Assembly (NCBI RefSeq): GCF_018326265.1
Contig: NZ_AP023360.1
Span: forward strand, 3,091,501-3,155,500
DNA length: 64,000 nucleotides
Direction of reading: 5' to 3'
DNA from: Catellatospora sp. IY07-71
GTDB taxonomy: Bacteria; Actinomycetota; Actinomycetes; Mycobacteriales; Micromonosporaceae
The notes beneath the pieces are model-generated. The model ran no database searches. It was not told the origin of the DNA and saw only the letters and a program-made list of their open reading frames with translations. Below are positions 16,548-25,447 of the stretch, piece after piece; position 1 is the first letter of the stretch, and each line of letters starts with the position of its first letter. A program made the translations under genes and the position numbers.

Positions 16548-17132
16548 TCACTGCGCGGCGAGGTCGGGCTGCTCGCCCGTGCTCGGCTCGGCCGGCATGA
16601 TCGGCGGCGACCCGGCCGCCCGCCACGCCGTGCACAGCGCGTCGGCGACGGCCGTGGCCTGCGCGCCGCTCAGCGCGGTCGTGCTCGCGGTGCAGGAGCC
16701 GTCGGCCACCTTGACGGTGAGCGTGCCGCCGCCGGCCAGCGGCAGCCCGAGCGAGCCGTCGGCCTGCCAGGACAGGTCCATCGGCAGCTCGGCCAGGGTC
16801 ACTCCGGACGGCAGTGCGACGGCGACCGCGTCCACGGCGCTGCCCAGCGGGAACCCGGTGGCCAGCTGGGACCCGGCGTTCGGGTCCACGACGGCCTCCG
16901 CGGGGGAGGCCGAGGGCTGGGCGATCTGCTGCGTCGGGGCCGCGCCCGGCCAGACCGCGACCGCGACGGCCCCGGCCAGCACCGGCGTCAGCGCCAGCGC
17001 GCCGAGCCGGGCGTAGCGGCGGTTGCGGCGGCGCACCCCGCGCCGCTCGATGTCGTCGGCGCCCGATGGCAGGTCGGGCTCCTCGGCGACGAGCGCGGCC
17101 AGCGCGGCGCGCACGTCCTCGTCCTCTTTCAT
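16548..17132 (-). CDS. Putative anti-sigma/sensor membrane protein
   Basis: 194 residues. The start ATG overlaps the stop of the upstream sigma gene (ATGA). N-terminal cytoplasmic segment (EDVRAALAALVAEEPDLPSGADDIERRGVRRRNRR), one transmembrane helix (LGALALTPVLAGAVAVAVW), then an extracytoplasmic domain of about 130 residues with two cysteines (DGSCTAST, ADALCTAW). Coupling to a SigE-family factor suggests it modulates that factor; no zinc-binding anti-sigma motif is visible, so the mechanism is open. Confidence 0.8.
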   Translation of the reverse strand: MKEDEDVRAALAALVAEEPDLPSGADDIERRGVRRRNRRYARLGALALTPVLAGAVAVAVWPGAAPTQQIAQPSASPAEAVVDPNAGSQLATGFPLGSAVDAVAVALPSGVTLAELPMDLSWQADGSLGLPLAGGGTLTVKVADGSCTASTTALSGAQATAVADALCTAWRAAGSPPIMPAEPSTGEQPDLAAQ

Positions 17133-17635
17133 ACGGGTTCTCCCTCCAGGGCGCCGGACGTGGCCAGCGCCGTACGCAGGTGTGCCAGGCCGCGGGAGGC
17201 CTGGCTCTTGACGTTGCCCGTGCTGCAGCCCAGCGCGGCGGCGGTCTGCTCGACCGACAGGTCCTCCCAGTAGCGCAGGACCACCACGGCCCGCTGGGAC
17301 GGCTGCAGCCCGGCCAGCGCCCGCAGCAGCACCTCGCGGGTGCCGTCGGGCTCGGCCGCGCCGTCGGCGACGTCGGGCAGCTCGGCGGTGGCGACCTCGC
17401 GCCGCCACTTGCGCCGGTGAGTGGCCAGATACCCGTTGACCAGCATGCGGCGCACGTACGGGTCGACGTCGCCGCCCGCGCGCACCCGCCGCCAGCGCAC
17501 GAACAGCCCGGCCAGGGCGTCCTGGACCAGGTCGTCGGCGAGGTGCCAGTCCCCGCACAGCAGGAACGCCGTGCGGCGTAACGCGCTGCGCCGGGCGGCG
17601 GCGTACTCGCGGAAGTCCTCGGGTGTCTCGCTCAT
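17129..17635 (-). CDS. SigE-family ECF RNA polymerase sigma factor
   Basis: 168 residues. Region 2: RRTAFLLCGDWHLADDLVQDALAGLFVRWRRV; region 4: LQPSQRAVVVLRYWEDLSVEQTAAALGCSTGNVKSQASRGLAHL. It is a paralogue of the factor at 8690-9202, with the same downstream layout (4-nt overlap with a single-pass membrane partner), but the partners are unrelated in their ectodomains. It is probably activated by an envelope signal. Confidence 0.9.
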   Translation of the reverse strand: MSETPEDFREYAAARRSALRRTAFLLCGDWHLADDLVQDALAGLFVRWRRVRAGGDVDPYVRRMLVNGYLATHRRKWRREVATAELPDVADGAAEPDGTREVLLRALAGLQPSQRAVVVLRYWEDLSVEQTAAALGCSTGNVKSQASRGLAHLRTALATSGALEGEPV

Positions 17636-17692
17636 GACTGGTCCATGCGAACTCCTGCCGCGCGGGTTGCACGGGCGGGCAGGAGAGATTAG

Positions 17693-18949
17693 TCAGGACC
17701 GCAGCCTGCGCCAACCCGCCTTGGCCAGGTCGAGGGTGGTCAGCGCCGCGCCGGCGAGCTGCCCGGCGGCCCGCAGCGCCGCCTTGCGCGGTCGGCGGCG
17801 CCCGTGCCGGGCCGCGAGCAGCCGCTGGAACAGGGCCGCGTGCCGGTCGGCGACCGCCGCCGGGTCGAACCGGGCCGCCTTGGCCAGCGCCGCCCGGCCC
17901 ATCGCCTGCCGCCGGTCCCCGTCGCCGATCAGGTCCAGCATCGCCGCGGCCAGCGCGGCCGGGTCGCGCGGCGGGACCAGCAGCCCGTCCACGCCGTGGT
18001 CGATGATCTCGCGGGGGCCGTGCGGGCAGTCGGTGGCGACCACGGGCAGGCCGACCCGCATGCCCTCGACGATGGTCATGCCGAACGACTCCATGCTCGA
18101 CGACACCACCAGCAGCGAGCCCTCGGCCAGGTGCGGCTCCAGCGGCGTGGTCACCCCCATGAGCTGTACATGCTCGCGCAGGCCGAGTTCGCCGATCAGG
18201 TCGTCGAGGGCGGCCTTGCGCTCGCCGCCGCCGTACAGTCGCAGCGTCCACTCCGGACGCCGCGCGCGGACCAGAGCGAACGCGCGGATCAGGTCGTCGT
18301 AGCGCTTGACCGCCGCCAGCCGTCCCGCGGCCACGACCACGGGCGCGGTCACCGGCGACGGCGGCACCGGCGTGGCGGGTACGCAGTTCGGTATCGCGCT
18401 GACGTGCACCCCAGGCAGGCGCATCAGCCGCCGGTACGCCGCCGCGTCGGCACGCGTGGTCGTGGTGACCGCGTCCAGCCGGGTGAAGTGGCGGCGCAGC
18501 GTGAACCGCAGCCGGTTGCTGTAGGACTGCAGCGTCAGGTGCTCCTGCGCGACGCGTACCAGCCGGGCCGGGGCCTGCCGGGCGATGTGGACGTTGAGCC
18601 CCGCCCTGGTCCCGACCACCACGTCGGCGTCGAGCCCGGCCAGGTAGCCGCCGATGCGCTCGTCGGTGAGCGCGCTGTACTGCTCGTACCGGTGCTCGGC
18701 CACCGGGAAGACCGCCGAGCGGCGGCTCATCCCGGGATGGTCGCCCTCGTAGCGGCCGTCGCGGCGCAGGTCCACCAGGTGCCTCAGGCGTGCCCCGGCG
18801 AGCCCGAAGTGCGGTTCGTCGCGGTGCCGGAACACCGAGACGACCTCGACCTCGTGCCCCGCCATGGCCAGCGCGTTGGCCAGGTTCGCGGTGGTACGCG
18901 CCGTGCCGCCGACCGCGTAGGCGTTGTGGACCAGGAACGAGATGCGCAT
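17693..18949 (-). CDS. GT4 family glycosyltransferase
   Basis: 418 residues. GT-B fold: N-terminal domain begins RISFLVHNAYAVGGTARTTANLANALAMAGHEV (donor-proximal glycine loop), and the C-terminal domain has VVAAGRLAAVKRYDDLIRAF, RLYGGGERKAAL and the E-x7-E signature ESFGMTIVEGMRVGLPVVATD. The HGPREIID motif following it also occurs in teichoic-acid or poly(sugar-phosphate) enzymes such as TagE/TarM-like GT4 proteins, so a role in wall-polymer glycosylation is possible. No sugar cluster is adjacent, so the acceptor cannot be inferred. Confidence 0.85.
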   Translation of the reverse strand: MRISFLVHNAYAVGGTARTTANLANALAMAGHEVEVVSVFRHRDEPHFGLAGARLRHLVDLRRDGRYEGDHPGMSRRSAVFPVAEHRYEQYSALTDERIGGYLAGLDADVVVGTRAGLNVHIARQAPARLVRVAQEHLTLQSYSNRLRFTLRRHFTRLDAVTTTTRADAAAYRRLMRLPGVHVSAIPNCVPATPVPPSPVTAPVVVAAGRLAAVKRYDDLIRAFALVRARRPEWTLRLYGGGERKAALDDLIGELGLREHVQLMGVTTPLEPHLAEGSLLVVSSSMESFGMTIVEGMRVGLPVVATDCPHGPREIIDHGVDGLLVPPRDPAALAAAMLDLIGDGDRRQAMGRAALAKAARFDPAAVADRHAALFQRLLAARHGRRRPRKAALRAAGQLAGAALTTLDLAKAGWRRLRS

Positions 18950-19076
18950 GGGACCCCCGTGTTCGCCGCTGTGTCATCCGGTTACGCACGGCGCGGTGGC
19001 ATGGTTGCGGTCCGGTGCGTGATTCATCCGGCGGGCGCGATGGTCGTTGTCGGACGGGGTCGTTAAGTTGGCGCGC

Positions 19077-20402
19077 ATGTCCGAACCGATCGAGCCGCCC
19101 TGGAGCGCCGAGCAGATCCAGGCGCTGGCTCCTGACGCGTCCTCGCTGAAATCGGCCGCCAAGCTCGCCGGCGGGTCCGGCTGGAGCAGCACCGGCACCG
19201 GCGGCACCCCGGCCGGCCTGTGGGGCCTGTGCCAGGGCAGCGGCAGCACGCCGTACCAGATCTGCGTCGACCTGACCGAGCCCGCCTACAAGTGCTCCTG
19301 CCCGAGCCGCAAGTTCCCGTGCAAGCACGCGCTGGCGCTGCTGCTGCGCTGGTCGGCCGGGAAGGTGGACGCCGCCGCGCCGCCGCAGTGGATGACTGAG
19401 TGGACCACCTCGCGCGGGGCGCGGGCGCAGAAGAAGGCCGAGGCCGCCACCGCGCCGCGCACCGAGGCCCAGGAGAAGGCCGCCGCGAAGCGGGCCGCCA
19501 AACGCGCCGAGTCGGTCGCCGGTGGCGTCGCCGAGCTGCGGGTATGGCTGTCCGACCAGGTCCGGCACGGCATCGCCGGGCTCGACCAGGCCGGCTACCG
19601 CCCGTTCGAGCAGGTCGCCGCGCGGCTGGTCGACGCGCAGGCGCCCGGCCTGGCCGCCGCGGTGCGCCGGCTCGCGCCGCTGCCCAGCTCGGGGTCTGGC
19701 TGGGAGCAGCGGCTGCTCGCCGAGCTGGGCCTGCTGCACCTGCTGGCCGGGGCCGCCGCCGACGCGGACGCGCTGCCGGAGGACCTCGCGGTCACCGTGC
19801 GCTCCCGGGCCGGGCAGCAGGTCAGCGCCGACCAGGTGCTGGCCGGGCCGCGGGTGCGCGACCGGTGGCAGGTCACCGGCGCCCGTGACGAGCTGGACGA
19901 CAAGCTCAACAGCCGCCGGGTGTGGCTGCGCGGCCGCGACACCGGCCGGGCCGCGCTGGTGCTGTCGTTCGCGGCGCCCGGCCAGGCGCTGCCGGTGGAC
20001 CTGGTCCTCGGCACCGAACTCGACGCGGATCTGACCTTCTATCCGGGGGTCGCGCCGCTGCGCGCGCTGATCGCCGAGCGGCACGGCGCACCGAGCGCCT
20101 GCCCGGCCCCCGGCCCGGCACAGACCGTCGCGCAGGCCCTCGACGAGATCTGCACCGCGCTGGCCGCCGACCCGTGGCTGTTCAGCTGGCCGCTGCTGCT
20201 GACCGGCGCGTTCGCCCCCGGGCAGCCGTGGCACCTGGTCGACGCCGACGGCGACGCCCTGCCGCTGGACCCGTCGTTCGGCGAGCCGTGGCGCCTGGCC
20301 GCCGTCGCGGGTGGCGAGCCGATCACGCTTGCCGCCGAGTGGGGCCCGTCCGGCCTGCGGCCACTGACGGTGTACGCCGCGGGCGAGGTGATCCGGGCAT
20401 GA
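19077..20402 (+). CDS. SWIM zinc-finger protein (first gene of five-gene operon)
   Basis: 441 residues from the ATG at 19077. A SWIM motif CxCx(n)CxH is present at about residues 72-84 (KCSCPSRKFPCKH) in a context that binds zinc and usually nucleic acid or protein. A lysine/alanine-rich helical linker (AQKKAEAATAPRT ... KRAAKRAES) separates it from a C-terminal domain of about 270 residues with no recognised fold. In many actinobacteria the same gene precedes DUF5691, MoxR ATPase, DUF5682 and VWA genes, exactly as here. Role unknown; it may be the target-recognition subunit. Confidence 0.85.
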   Translation: MSEPIEPPWSAEQIQALAPDASSLKSAAKLAGGSGWSSTGTGGTPAGLWGLCQGSGSTPYQICVDLTEPAYKCSCPSRKFPCKHALALLLRWSAGKVDAAAPPQWMTEWTTSRGARAQKKAEAATAPRTEAQEKAAAKRAAKRAESVAGGVAELRVWLSDQVRHGIAGLDQAGYRPFEQVAARLVDAQAPGLAAAVRRLAPLPSSGSGWEQRLLAELGLLHLLAGAAADADALPEDLAVTVRSRAGQQVSADQVLAGPRVRDRWQVTGARDELDDKLNSRRVWLRGRDTGRAALVLSFAAPGQALPVDLVLGTELDADLTFYPGVAPLRALIAERHGAPSACPAPGPAQTVAQALDEICTALAADPWLFSWPLLLTGAFAPGQPWHLVDADGDALPLDPSFGEPWRLAAVAGGEPITLAAEWGPSGLRPLTVYAAGEVIRA

Positions 20403-20493
20403 GGCCGGGTGCACCGCTGACCGCCGTAGTGCAGGGACCGGCGGGAACGTCGCGGCAGGAGCCGCTGTCCGGCGCATGGGAAGGAGGAGCGGC

Positions 20494-21987
20494 ATGACTG
20501 GCGAGGTGTGGAACGACCTGCTGTCCAGCGCCCTGGTCGGCACCGACCGGCGTAAGGCGGTGCTGCCCGCCGTTGACGGCGCGCTCAAGGCGGTGCTGCC
20601 GGTCGGCGAGCTGGACCCGGAGTCGCTGCTCACGGCGGCGGCCGTGGTGACCGTCGCGCGCCGTGCCGGGCAGCAGGCCGCCCGGGTCGCCGCGCCGGTG
20701 CCCGCCCCGGCGGAGACGATGCCGCTCGCGCCCGCCGGTGCGCAGGACCGGCTCGGCCGGCTGCTGTCCGGGCTGGACGGCGACCTCGACCGGGCCACGA
20801 GCCGGGAGCTGGCCGGGGAGTGGCTGCGCCTGGCCGCCGACCGTGGCCTGCGCGCCGCGCCGCAGCTCCTGGTGACGCTGCTGGAGCTGGGCTGTGCCGA
20901 GTCGTCGCTGCGGCCGCTGATCCGCGCGGCCGGCGGCGAACGGCTGACCTGGCTGTGCGTGGAGGGGCCGGGCCGCTGGGCCTGGGCCGCCGAGACCGAC
21001 ACGGAGCCGGACCCCGCCGACTGGGACACCGGCCGCGTCGCCGAACGGGCCGCGTACCTCGCCCACCTGCGGGAGCGGGATCCGGCCGCGGGCCGGGAGC
21101 TGCTGCTGGCGAGCTGGCCGCAGGAGAAGGCCGCCGACCTGGCCGTGCTCGTCGACGCGTGCGAGGCGGGGCTCGGTCCCGAGGACGAGCCGTGGCTGGA
21201 GAAGGCGCTCGACGGGCGCAGCGGGCAGGTGCGGGAGGCGGCCGTGCGGCTGCTGGCCGCGCTGCCCGGCTCGGCATACCGGCAGCGGATGAAGGAGCGG
21301 GCCCTGGCGGGCGTCACCGCGCCCGCGCGCGGGCGGCTGGAGGTGCACCTGCCCACCTCGTATGACGCGGGGATGCGCCGCGACGGAGTCGTCGAGAAGA
21401 CCCTCGCCGGGGTCGGCGAGCGCTCGCACTGGCTGCGGCAGTGCATCGCCGCCGCCCCGCTGGACTGCTGGTCGGCGTACAGCGACTCGCCGGAGGCGTT
21501 CCTGACGCGGCAGGCGCGGCAGGCCGACGACGACTGGGGCAACCCGCTGCGCCACGGCCTGGCCCGGGCGGCGATCGAGCAGCGCGACGCCCGCTGGGCC
21601 AGGGCGCTGATCAAGGACGGCTTCCTCGCCGACAGCAGCGACATGTACGCCGACCTGGCCGCGGTGCTGCCCGCTGACGAGCTGACCGAGCTGGTGGCAC
21701 GCCGGATCGCGCGCGAGGGTGGCGCGTCGGCGCGGCTGCTCGAAACGCTGCCGCAGCCCTGGCCCGCGCCGGTGTGCGAGGCCGTGCTGGGCGCTCTCGC
21801 CAACCAGGAGCGCCGCCGTTCCGGCTGGTGGCAGCTGCTGCGCCAGGGTGAGAACGGCTTCGGCCCCGAGTACGCGCCGCAGGTGCGGGCGCTGCACGAC
21901 GCGCTGCCGCCCACCGACCAGCAGATGCTGTCCCGCTTCATGATCATTTTGCAGATCCGACACGACATCCACCGGGAGTTCGCATGA
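20494..21987 (+). CDS. DUF5691 family protein
   Basis: 497 residues from the ATG at 20494, preceded by GGAGGAG. Mostly alpha-helical with repeated short helices (RLGRLLSGLDGDLD, LLVTLLELGCAESSL, VREAAVRLLAALPGSAYRQRM), reminiscent of HEAT-like repeat scaffolds. The family is defined by its association with SWIM and MoxR/VWA genes and has no assigned activity. It overlaps the next gene by 4 nt (ATGA), so it is co-translated with the ATPase and is likely a structural partner of it. Confidence 0.85.
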   Translation: MTGEVWNDLLSSALVGTDRRKAVLPAVDGALKAVLPVGELDPESLLTAAAVVTVARRAGQQAARVAAPVPAPAETMPLAPAGAQDRLGRLLSGLDGDLDRATSRELAGEWLRLAADRGLRAAPQLLVTLLELGCAESSLRPLIRAAGGERLTWLCVEGPGRWAWAAETDTEPDPADWDTGRVAERAAYLAHLRERDPAAGRELLLASWPQEKAADLAVLVDACEAGLGPEDEPWLEKALDGRSGQVREAAVRLLAALPGSAYRQRMKERALAGVTAPARGRLEVHLPTSYDAGMRRDGVVEKTLAGVGERSHWLRQCIAAAPLDCWSAYSDSPEAFLTRQARQADDDWGNPLRHGLARAAIEQRDARWARALIKDGFLADSSDMYADLAAVLPADELTELVARRIAREGGASARLLETLPQPWPAPVCEAVLGALANQERRRSGWWQLLRQGENGFGPEYAPQVRALHDALPPTDQQMLSRFMIILQIRHDIHREFA

Positions 21988-23072
21988 CCGCCACCCTCGA
22001 CGCCGCCACCCCCGTGCTGCGGCCGCACGCCGAGCAGCTGTACGCCGCCGAGCTGGCGCAGCTGGCCGAGGCCGACGACCGGCCCCGCCCGCCGGGCTGG
22101 CGGCTGTCCCCGCAGGCCGTGGTGACGTACCTGCTCGGCGACGGCAAGGACGTCAGCGCCAAGTACATCGGCCCGCGCCGGCTGATGGAGGTCGCCGTGG
22201 CGACACTGGCCACCGACCGGGCGCTGCTGCTGCTCGGCGTGCCCGGCACCGCCAAGACCTGGGTGTCGGAGCACCTCGCCGCGGCGATCAGCGGCGACTC
22301 GACGCTGCTGGTCCAGGGCACCGCGGGCACCCCCGAGGAGGCCATGCGCTACGGCTGGAACTACGCCCGCCTGCTCGCCGAGGGCCCGACCGCGGGCGCG
22401 GTGGTGGCCAGCCCGGTGATGCGGGCCATGCGCACCGGCGCGATCGCGCGCATCGAGGAGCTGACCCGGGTGCCCTCCGACGTGCAGGACACCCTGCTGA
22501 CCATCCTGTCGGAGAAGACGCTGCCGGTGCCGGAACTGGGTGAGGAGGTGCAGGCGGTCAAGGGCTTCAACGTCATCGCCACCGCCAACGACCGCGACCG
22601 GGGCGTCAACGAGCTGTCCAGCGCCCTGCGGCGCCGGTTCAACACGGTCGTGCTGCCCGTGCCGGGGACCGTGGATGAAGAGGTCGACATCGTGTCGCAG
22701 CGGGTCGCGTCGCTCGGCCGGGCCCTGGAGCTGCCCGAGGTGCCCGACGCGATCAGCGAGATCCGGCGCGTGGTGACCGTGTTCCGGGAGCTGCGCGAGG
22801 GCGTGACCGCCGACGGGCGGACCAAGCTGAAGAGCCCCAGCGGCACCCTGTCCACCGCCGAGGCGATCTCGGTGATGACCAGCGGCATGGCCCTGGCCTC
22901 GCACTTCGGCGACGGCACCGTCCGCGCCGCCGACGTCGCGGCGGGCATCCGCGGCGCGGTGGTCCGCGACCCCGTCTCCGACGCCGTCATCTGGCGGGAG
23001 TACCTGGAGACCGTGGCGCGCGAGCGCGACGGCTGGAAGGACTTCTACCGCGCCGCCCGGGAGGCGGAGTGA
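21984..23072 (+). CDS. MoxR-type AAA+ ATPase
   Basis: 362 residues. Walker A GVPGTAKTW at about 85-93, Walker B region AIARIEELTRVP at about 155-166, sensor 1 NVIATANDRDRGVNELSSALRRRF (arginine finger region) and a C-terminal lid. MoxR ATPases act as chaperone-like remodelers and nearly always pair with a VWA protein; here the VWA gene is two genes downstream. It overlaps both neighbours by 4 nt. ATP-driven remodeling of a partner or target by this complex is the likely function. Confidence 0.92.
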   Translation: MTATLDAATPVLRPHAEQLYAAELAQLAEADDRPRPPGWRLSPQAVVTYLLGDGKDVSAKYIGPRRLMEVAVATLATDRALLLLGVPGTAKTWVSEHLAAAISGDSTLLVQGTAGTPEEAMRYGWNYARLLAEGPTAGAVVASPVMRAMRTGAIARIEELTRVPSDVQDTLLTILSEKTLPVPELGEEVQAVKGFNVIATANDRDRGVNELSSALRRRFNTVVLPVPGTVDEEVDIVSQRVASLGRALELPEVPDAISEIRRVVTVFRELREGVTADGRTKLKSPSGTLSTAEAISVMTSGMALASHFGDGTVRAADVAAGIRGAVVRDPVSDAVIWREYLETVARERDGWKDFYRAAREAE

Positions 23073-25447
23073 GCTCCGACCGCGTCCACGTCCTGGGCGT
23101 ACGCCACCACGGCCCGGGTTCGGCCCGGGCCCTGGTGCGGGCGCTGGACGAGCTGCGCCCCGACCTGATCCTGGTCGAGGGCCCGCCGGAGGCGGACGGC
23201 CTGGTCGCGCTCGCCGCGCACGAGGACCTGGAGCCGCCGGTCGCGCTGCTGGCGTACCCGACGGCCGCGACGGCGGGCAAGGGCGGGGTGAAGGGGCGGG
23301 CGGCGTTCTGGCCGTTCGCCGTGTTCTCCCCGGAGTGGCAGGCGCTGCGCTGGGCGGTCGAGCACGACGTGCCGCTGCGCTTCTGCGACCTGCCCGCCGG
23401 ACACCGCTTCGCCGCTCAGGCCACCGAGGACGCCGGGACGGGTGGCGCGGAGCCGGACGGCCCGCTCGACGCGGCCGGGCCGCAGCCGGATCCGTCCACG
23501 GCGACTGCGCCCGTTGACGGAGCGGCGCCCGGCGCGGCGGGTGAGCCCGTAGTCGCGGACGAAGCCGAGCCCGCGGAGGGTGAGGACGCGCTGCGGGTGG
23601 ACCCGATCGCGGGGCTGGCCCAGGCCGCCGGGTACGACGACCCGGAGCGCTGGTGGGAGGACGTGATCGAACACCGGCGCGACGTGCCGCCGTTCGCCGC
23701 CGTGGCCGAGGCGATGGCCGCGGTGCGCGAGTCCGCGCCCGTCATCGGCGAGGACCTGGTACGCGAGGCGTACATGCGCCAGGTCCTGCGTGCGGCCCTG
23801 AAGGAGGGGCACCAGCGCATCGCCGTGGTCTGCGGCGCCTGGCACGTGCCCGCCCTCACCGGCGAGCTGCCCCCGGCCAAGGCAGACGCCGTGCTGCTCA
23901 AGGGCCTGCCCACGGTGCCCACGACGGTCACCTGGGTGCCGTGGACGCACGGGCGGCTGGCCTCCTGGAGCGGCTACGGCGCGGGCGTCACCGCGCCCGG
24001 CTGGTACCACCACCTGTTCACCGCCGAGGACCAGCCGGTCGAGCGCTGGCTGGTCGGCGTCGCCGGGGTGCTGCGCGGCGAGGACCTGCCCGTGTCCAGC
24101 GCTCACGTCATCGAGTCGGTCCGCCTGGCCGACACGCTCGCCGTGCTGCGCGGCCGCCCGCTGCCCGGCCTGGCCGAGGTCACCGAGGCGACCCGCGCCG
24201 TGCTGTGCGACGGCGACGACACCCGCCTGGAGCTGGTCCAGCGCAAGGTCGTGGTGGGGGAGCGGCTCGGCCGCGTCCCGGCCGACGCCCCGGCCGTCCC
24301 GCTGGCCCGGGACCTGGCCGCGACCGCCAAGCGCCTCAAGCTCGCCCAGCAGGCCCTGATCACCGACCACGACCTCGACCTGCGCAAGCCGAACGACCTG
24401 GAGCGCAGCCGGCTGCTGCACCGGCTGCGGCTGCTCGGCGTCGGCTGGGGCACCCCCGGCCAGCGCAAGGCCGGCAAGGGCACCTTCTGGGAGTCGTGGC
24501 GCCTGCAGTGGCACCCCGAGTACGCCGTAGACCTCATCGAGGCCAGCGCGTACGGCGTCACCGTCGAGCAGGCCGCCACCGCCAAGACCGTCGAGTCCGC
24601 CGCCGGGGCCGAGCTGCCGGTGCTGACCGGCCTGCTGGAGGCGTGCCTGCTCGCCGACCTGCCCGGCGCGCAGCCCCGGGTGCTCCAGGAGCTGAACGAC
24701 CGGGCCGCCGTCGACACCGACGTGGCCCAGCTGATGGCGGCCGTGCCCGCGCTGGCCCGCTCGCTGCGCTACGGCGACGTCCGCGCCACCAGCACCGAGG
24801 CGCTGGCCGAGGTGCTGACCGGCCTGGTCACCCGGATCCGGCTGGGCCTGCCCGGCGCGCTCACCGGCCTCGACGACGACGCGGCCCGCGCCCTGCGCGA
24901 GCACCTCGACGGCACGCACGAGGCCCTGAACCTGCTCGCCGACCGGCTGCCGCTGCGCGAGGAGTGGCTGGCGGCGCTGGCGCGGCTGGTGGACCGGCCG
25001 GACCTGCCCGGTCTGCTCGCCGGGCGGCTGCTGCGGCTGCTGCGCGACGCGGGCAGCTTCGACGCCGACGCGGTCGAGCTGCGCCTGTCCCGGGCGCTGA
25101 CGGTCGGCGTGCTGCCGACGACGGCGGCCGGGTATGTCGAAGGCTTCATCGCCGGCGGCGGGCTGCTGCTGGTGCACGACGAGGCGCTGCTGTCGCTGGT
25201 GGACCGGTGGCTGACCGGGCTCGCCCCGGACACGTTCACGGCGGTGCTGCCGCTGCTGCGGCGTACCTTCGCCGCCTTCGCCGCCCCCGAACGCCGCGCC
25301 GTCGGCGAAAAGGTCCGTCACCTGGGCTCCGGCGGCACCCGCCGCACCGGATCCGATCTGGACGATCTCGATCTGGACGAGGCCCGCGTGGCGCGGGTCG
25401 TGCCGACGCTGGAGCTGCTGCTGGCGGCGGGAAGGGGTACGCGGTGA
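23069..25447 (+). CDS. DUF5682 family protein with TraB/TIKI-like motifs
   Basis: 792 residues from a GTG overlapping the previous stop. N-terminal VHVLGVRHHGPGSARAL and ILVEGPPEAD, and near residue 255 VVCGAWHVPAL. These paired motifs (GxxH..GPGS.., E in VEGPPE, second GxWH) resemble the TIKI/TraB/EreA superfamily of putative metal-dependent hydrolases; this link is my inference from the motifs. Between residues about 118-175 is an acidic low-complexity insert. The C-terminal 400 residues are helical, repeat-like. It may be the effector enzyme of the five-gene system. Confidence 0.85.
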   Translation: MSSDRVHVLGVRHHGPGSARALVRALDELRPDLILVEGPPEADGLVALAAHEDLEPPVALLAYPTAATAGKGGVKGRAAFWPFAVFSPEWQALRWAVEHDVPLRFCDLPAGHRFAAQATEDAGTGGAEPDGPLDAAGPQPDPSTATAPVDGAAPGAAGEPVVADEAEPAEGEDALRVDPIAGLAQAAGYDDPERWWEDVIEHRRDVPPFAAVAEAMAAVRESAPVIGEDLVREAYMRQVLRAALKEGHQRIAVVCGAWHVPALTGELPPAKADAVLLKGLPTVPTTVTWVPWTHGRLASWSGYGAGVTAPGWYHHLFTAEDQPVERWLVGVAGVLRGEDLPVSSAHVIESVRLADTLAVLRGRPLPGLAEVTEATRAVLCDGDDTRLELVQRKVVVGERLGRVPADAPAVPLARDLAATAKRLKLAQQALITDHDLDLRKPNDLERSRLLHRLRLLGVGWGTPGQRKAGKGTFWESWRLQWHPEYAVDLIEASAYGVTVEQAATAKTVESAAGAELPVLTGLLEACLLADLPGAQPRVLQELNDRAAVDTDVAQLMAAVPALARSLRYGDVRATSTEALAEVLTGLVTRIRLGLPGALTGLDDDAARALREHLDGTHEALNLLADRLPLREEWLAALARLVDRPDLPGLLAGRLLRLLRDAGSFDADAVELRLSRALTVGVLPTTAAGYVEGFIAGGGLLLVHDEALLSLVDRWLTGLAPDTFTAVLPLLRRTFAAFAAPERRAVGEKVRHLGSGGTRRTGSDLDDLDLDEARVARVVPTLELLLAAGRGTR

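Noticed and set aside
16548-22904. 2118-codon open frame on the minus strand
   Set aside because: It is a GC-rich shadow spanning several real genes on both strands. Only its last part (16548-17132) is a true gene, supported by coupling to the sigma factor and a membrane-protein pattern.
23045-25321. 758-codon minus-strand frame opposite DUF5682
   Set aside because: Low-complexity arginine/glycine/glutamine composition typical of antisense frames in high-GC DNA; the plus-strand gene is coupled to its neighbours and has family motifs.
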